Shown here in pieces: positions 33,413-33,453 of a stretch of 33,453 bases of DNA. The notes beneath the pieces are model-generated. The model searched no databases, was not told the origin of the DNA, and saw only the letters and a program-made list of their open reading frames with translations. Numbering within the stretch: the first letter of the stretch is position 1; the number at the start of each line of letters is the position of its first letter. A program made the position numbers and the translations under genes. The DNA is from Halorubrum persicum. Its GTDB lineage: Archaea > Halobacteriota > Halobacteria > Halobacteriales > Haloferacaceae. The stretch lies in the NCBI RefSeq assembly GCF_002727125.1, contig NZ_NHOA01000117.1, positions 1 to 33,453 on the forward strand. The letters are read 5' to 3'.

Positions 33413-33446
33413 GAAAAAAAGCCCACGGACGCGGTGTCCGTGGGCT
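33413..33446 (-). terminator. Hairpin plus T-tract terminator for a minus-strand gene beyond the right edge
   Basis: An 11-bp stem (AGCCCACGGAC / GTCCGTGGGCT, 33420-33446) with a 5-base loop. On the minus strand a run of seven T follows it. This is the form of an intrinsic terminator, placed to end a transcript entering from the right, before the DUF7504-like promoter. Confidence 0.6.
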
Positions 33447-33453
33447 CGAAGGC

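Noticed and set aside
1-33453. CRISPR arrays, insertion sequences, integrases, tRNA and rRNA genes
   Set aside because: None seen on either strand: no regularly spaced repeats, no transposase or integrase motifs, and no tRNA-like fold in the gaps.

Overview
The window looks like chromosomal DNA of a halophilic archaeon of the class Halobacteria, most like Halorubrum or a relative. The DNA is very GC-rich with G/C-dominated third codon positions, and the proteins are strongly acidic. Many genes are apparently leaderless, with TATA boxes 25-35 bases before the ATG, and there are two TFB factors, a PGF-CTERM surface protein and several small haloarchaea-specific families. No phage, plasmid, transposon, CRISPR, tRNA or rRNA signature was found.

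Layout. 1-2.9 kb: a rhomboid-type intramembrane protease cut by the left edge, converging on a minus-strand pair (METTL5-like methyltransferase and a small unknown protein). 3.1-8.7 kb: tfb, a universal stress protein, menE (o-succinylbenzoate-CoA ligase with unusual acidic insertions), an acyl-CoA dehydrogenase, and a minus-strand metallo-beta-lactamase-fold hydrolase broken by a one-base frameshift. 8.8-11.1 kb: a MutS-type ATPase with an N-terminal helix-hairpin-helix region, overlapping a small unknown gene. 11.2-20.8 kb: a glucan-degradation block made of a 1578-residue double GH15 glucoamylase-like protein, a divergent GH13 amylase, GH77 4-alpha-glucanotransferase, and a cation/calcium exchanger 4 bases after malQ. 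None of the three carbohydrate enzymes has a recognisable secretion signal, so they probably work on internal glucan or imported oligosaccharides.

20.8-27.2 kb: a small membrane protein, an M20 amidohydrolase, an MscS-type channel, a winged-helix regulator with a small membrane-protein partner, a frameshifted PGF-CTERM surface protein, a second tfb with an elaborate upstream region, a 59-residue zinc-ribbon gene and a UPF0058 gene. 27.2-33.4 kb: a UPF0212/DUF555 protein, an OGG1-type 8-oxoguanine glycosylase, an SRPBCC protein, a GAF histidine kinase, an EamA transporter, a small unknown protein and a degenerate RecA/KaiC-like protein. A hairpin plus T-tract terminator for a gene beyond the right edge closes the window.

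The strongest points of interest are the double GH15 polypeptide, two independent apparent one-base deletions at G-runs (genuine decay or assembly errors), the acidic low-complexity insertions in enzyme loops, and palindromes placed at promoters, including a perfect 14-bp one upstream of the second tfb. No clear undescribed multi-gene system is visible; most of the window is core haloarchaeal chromosome.
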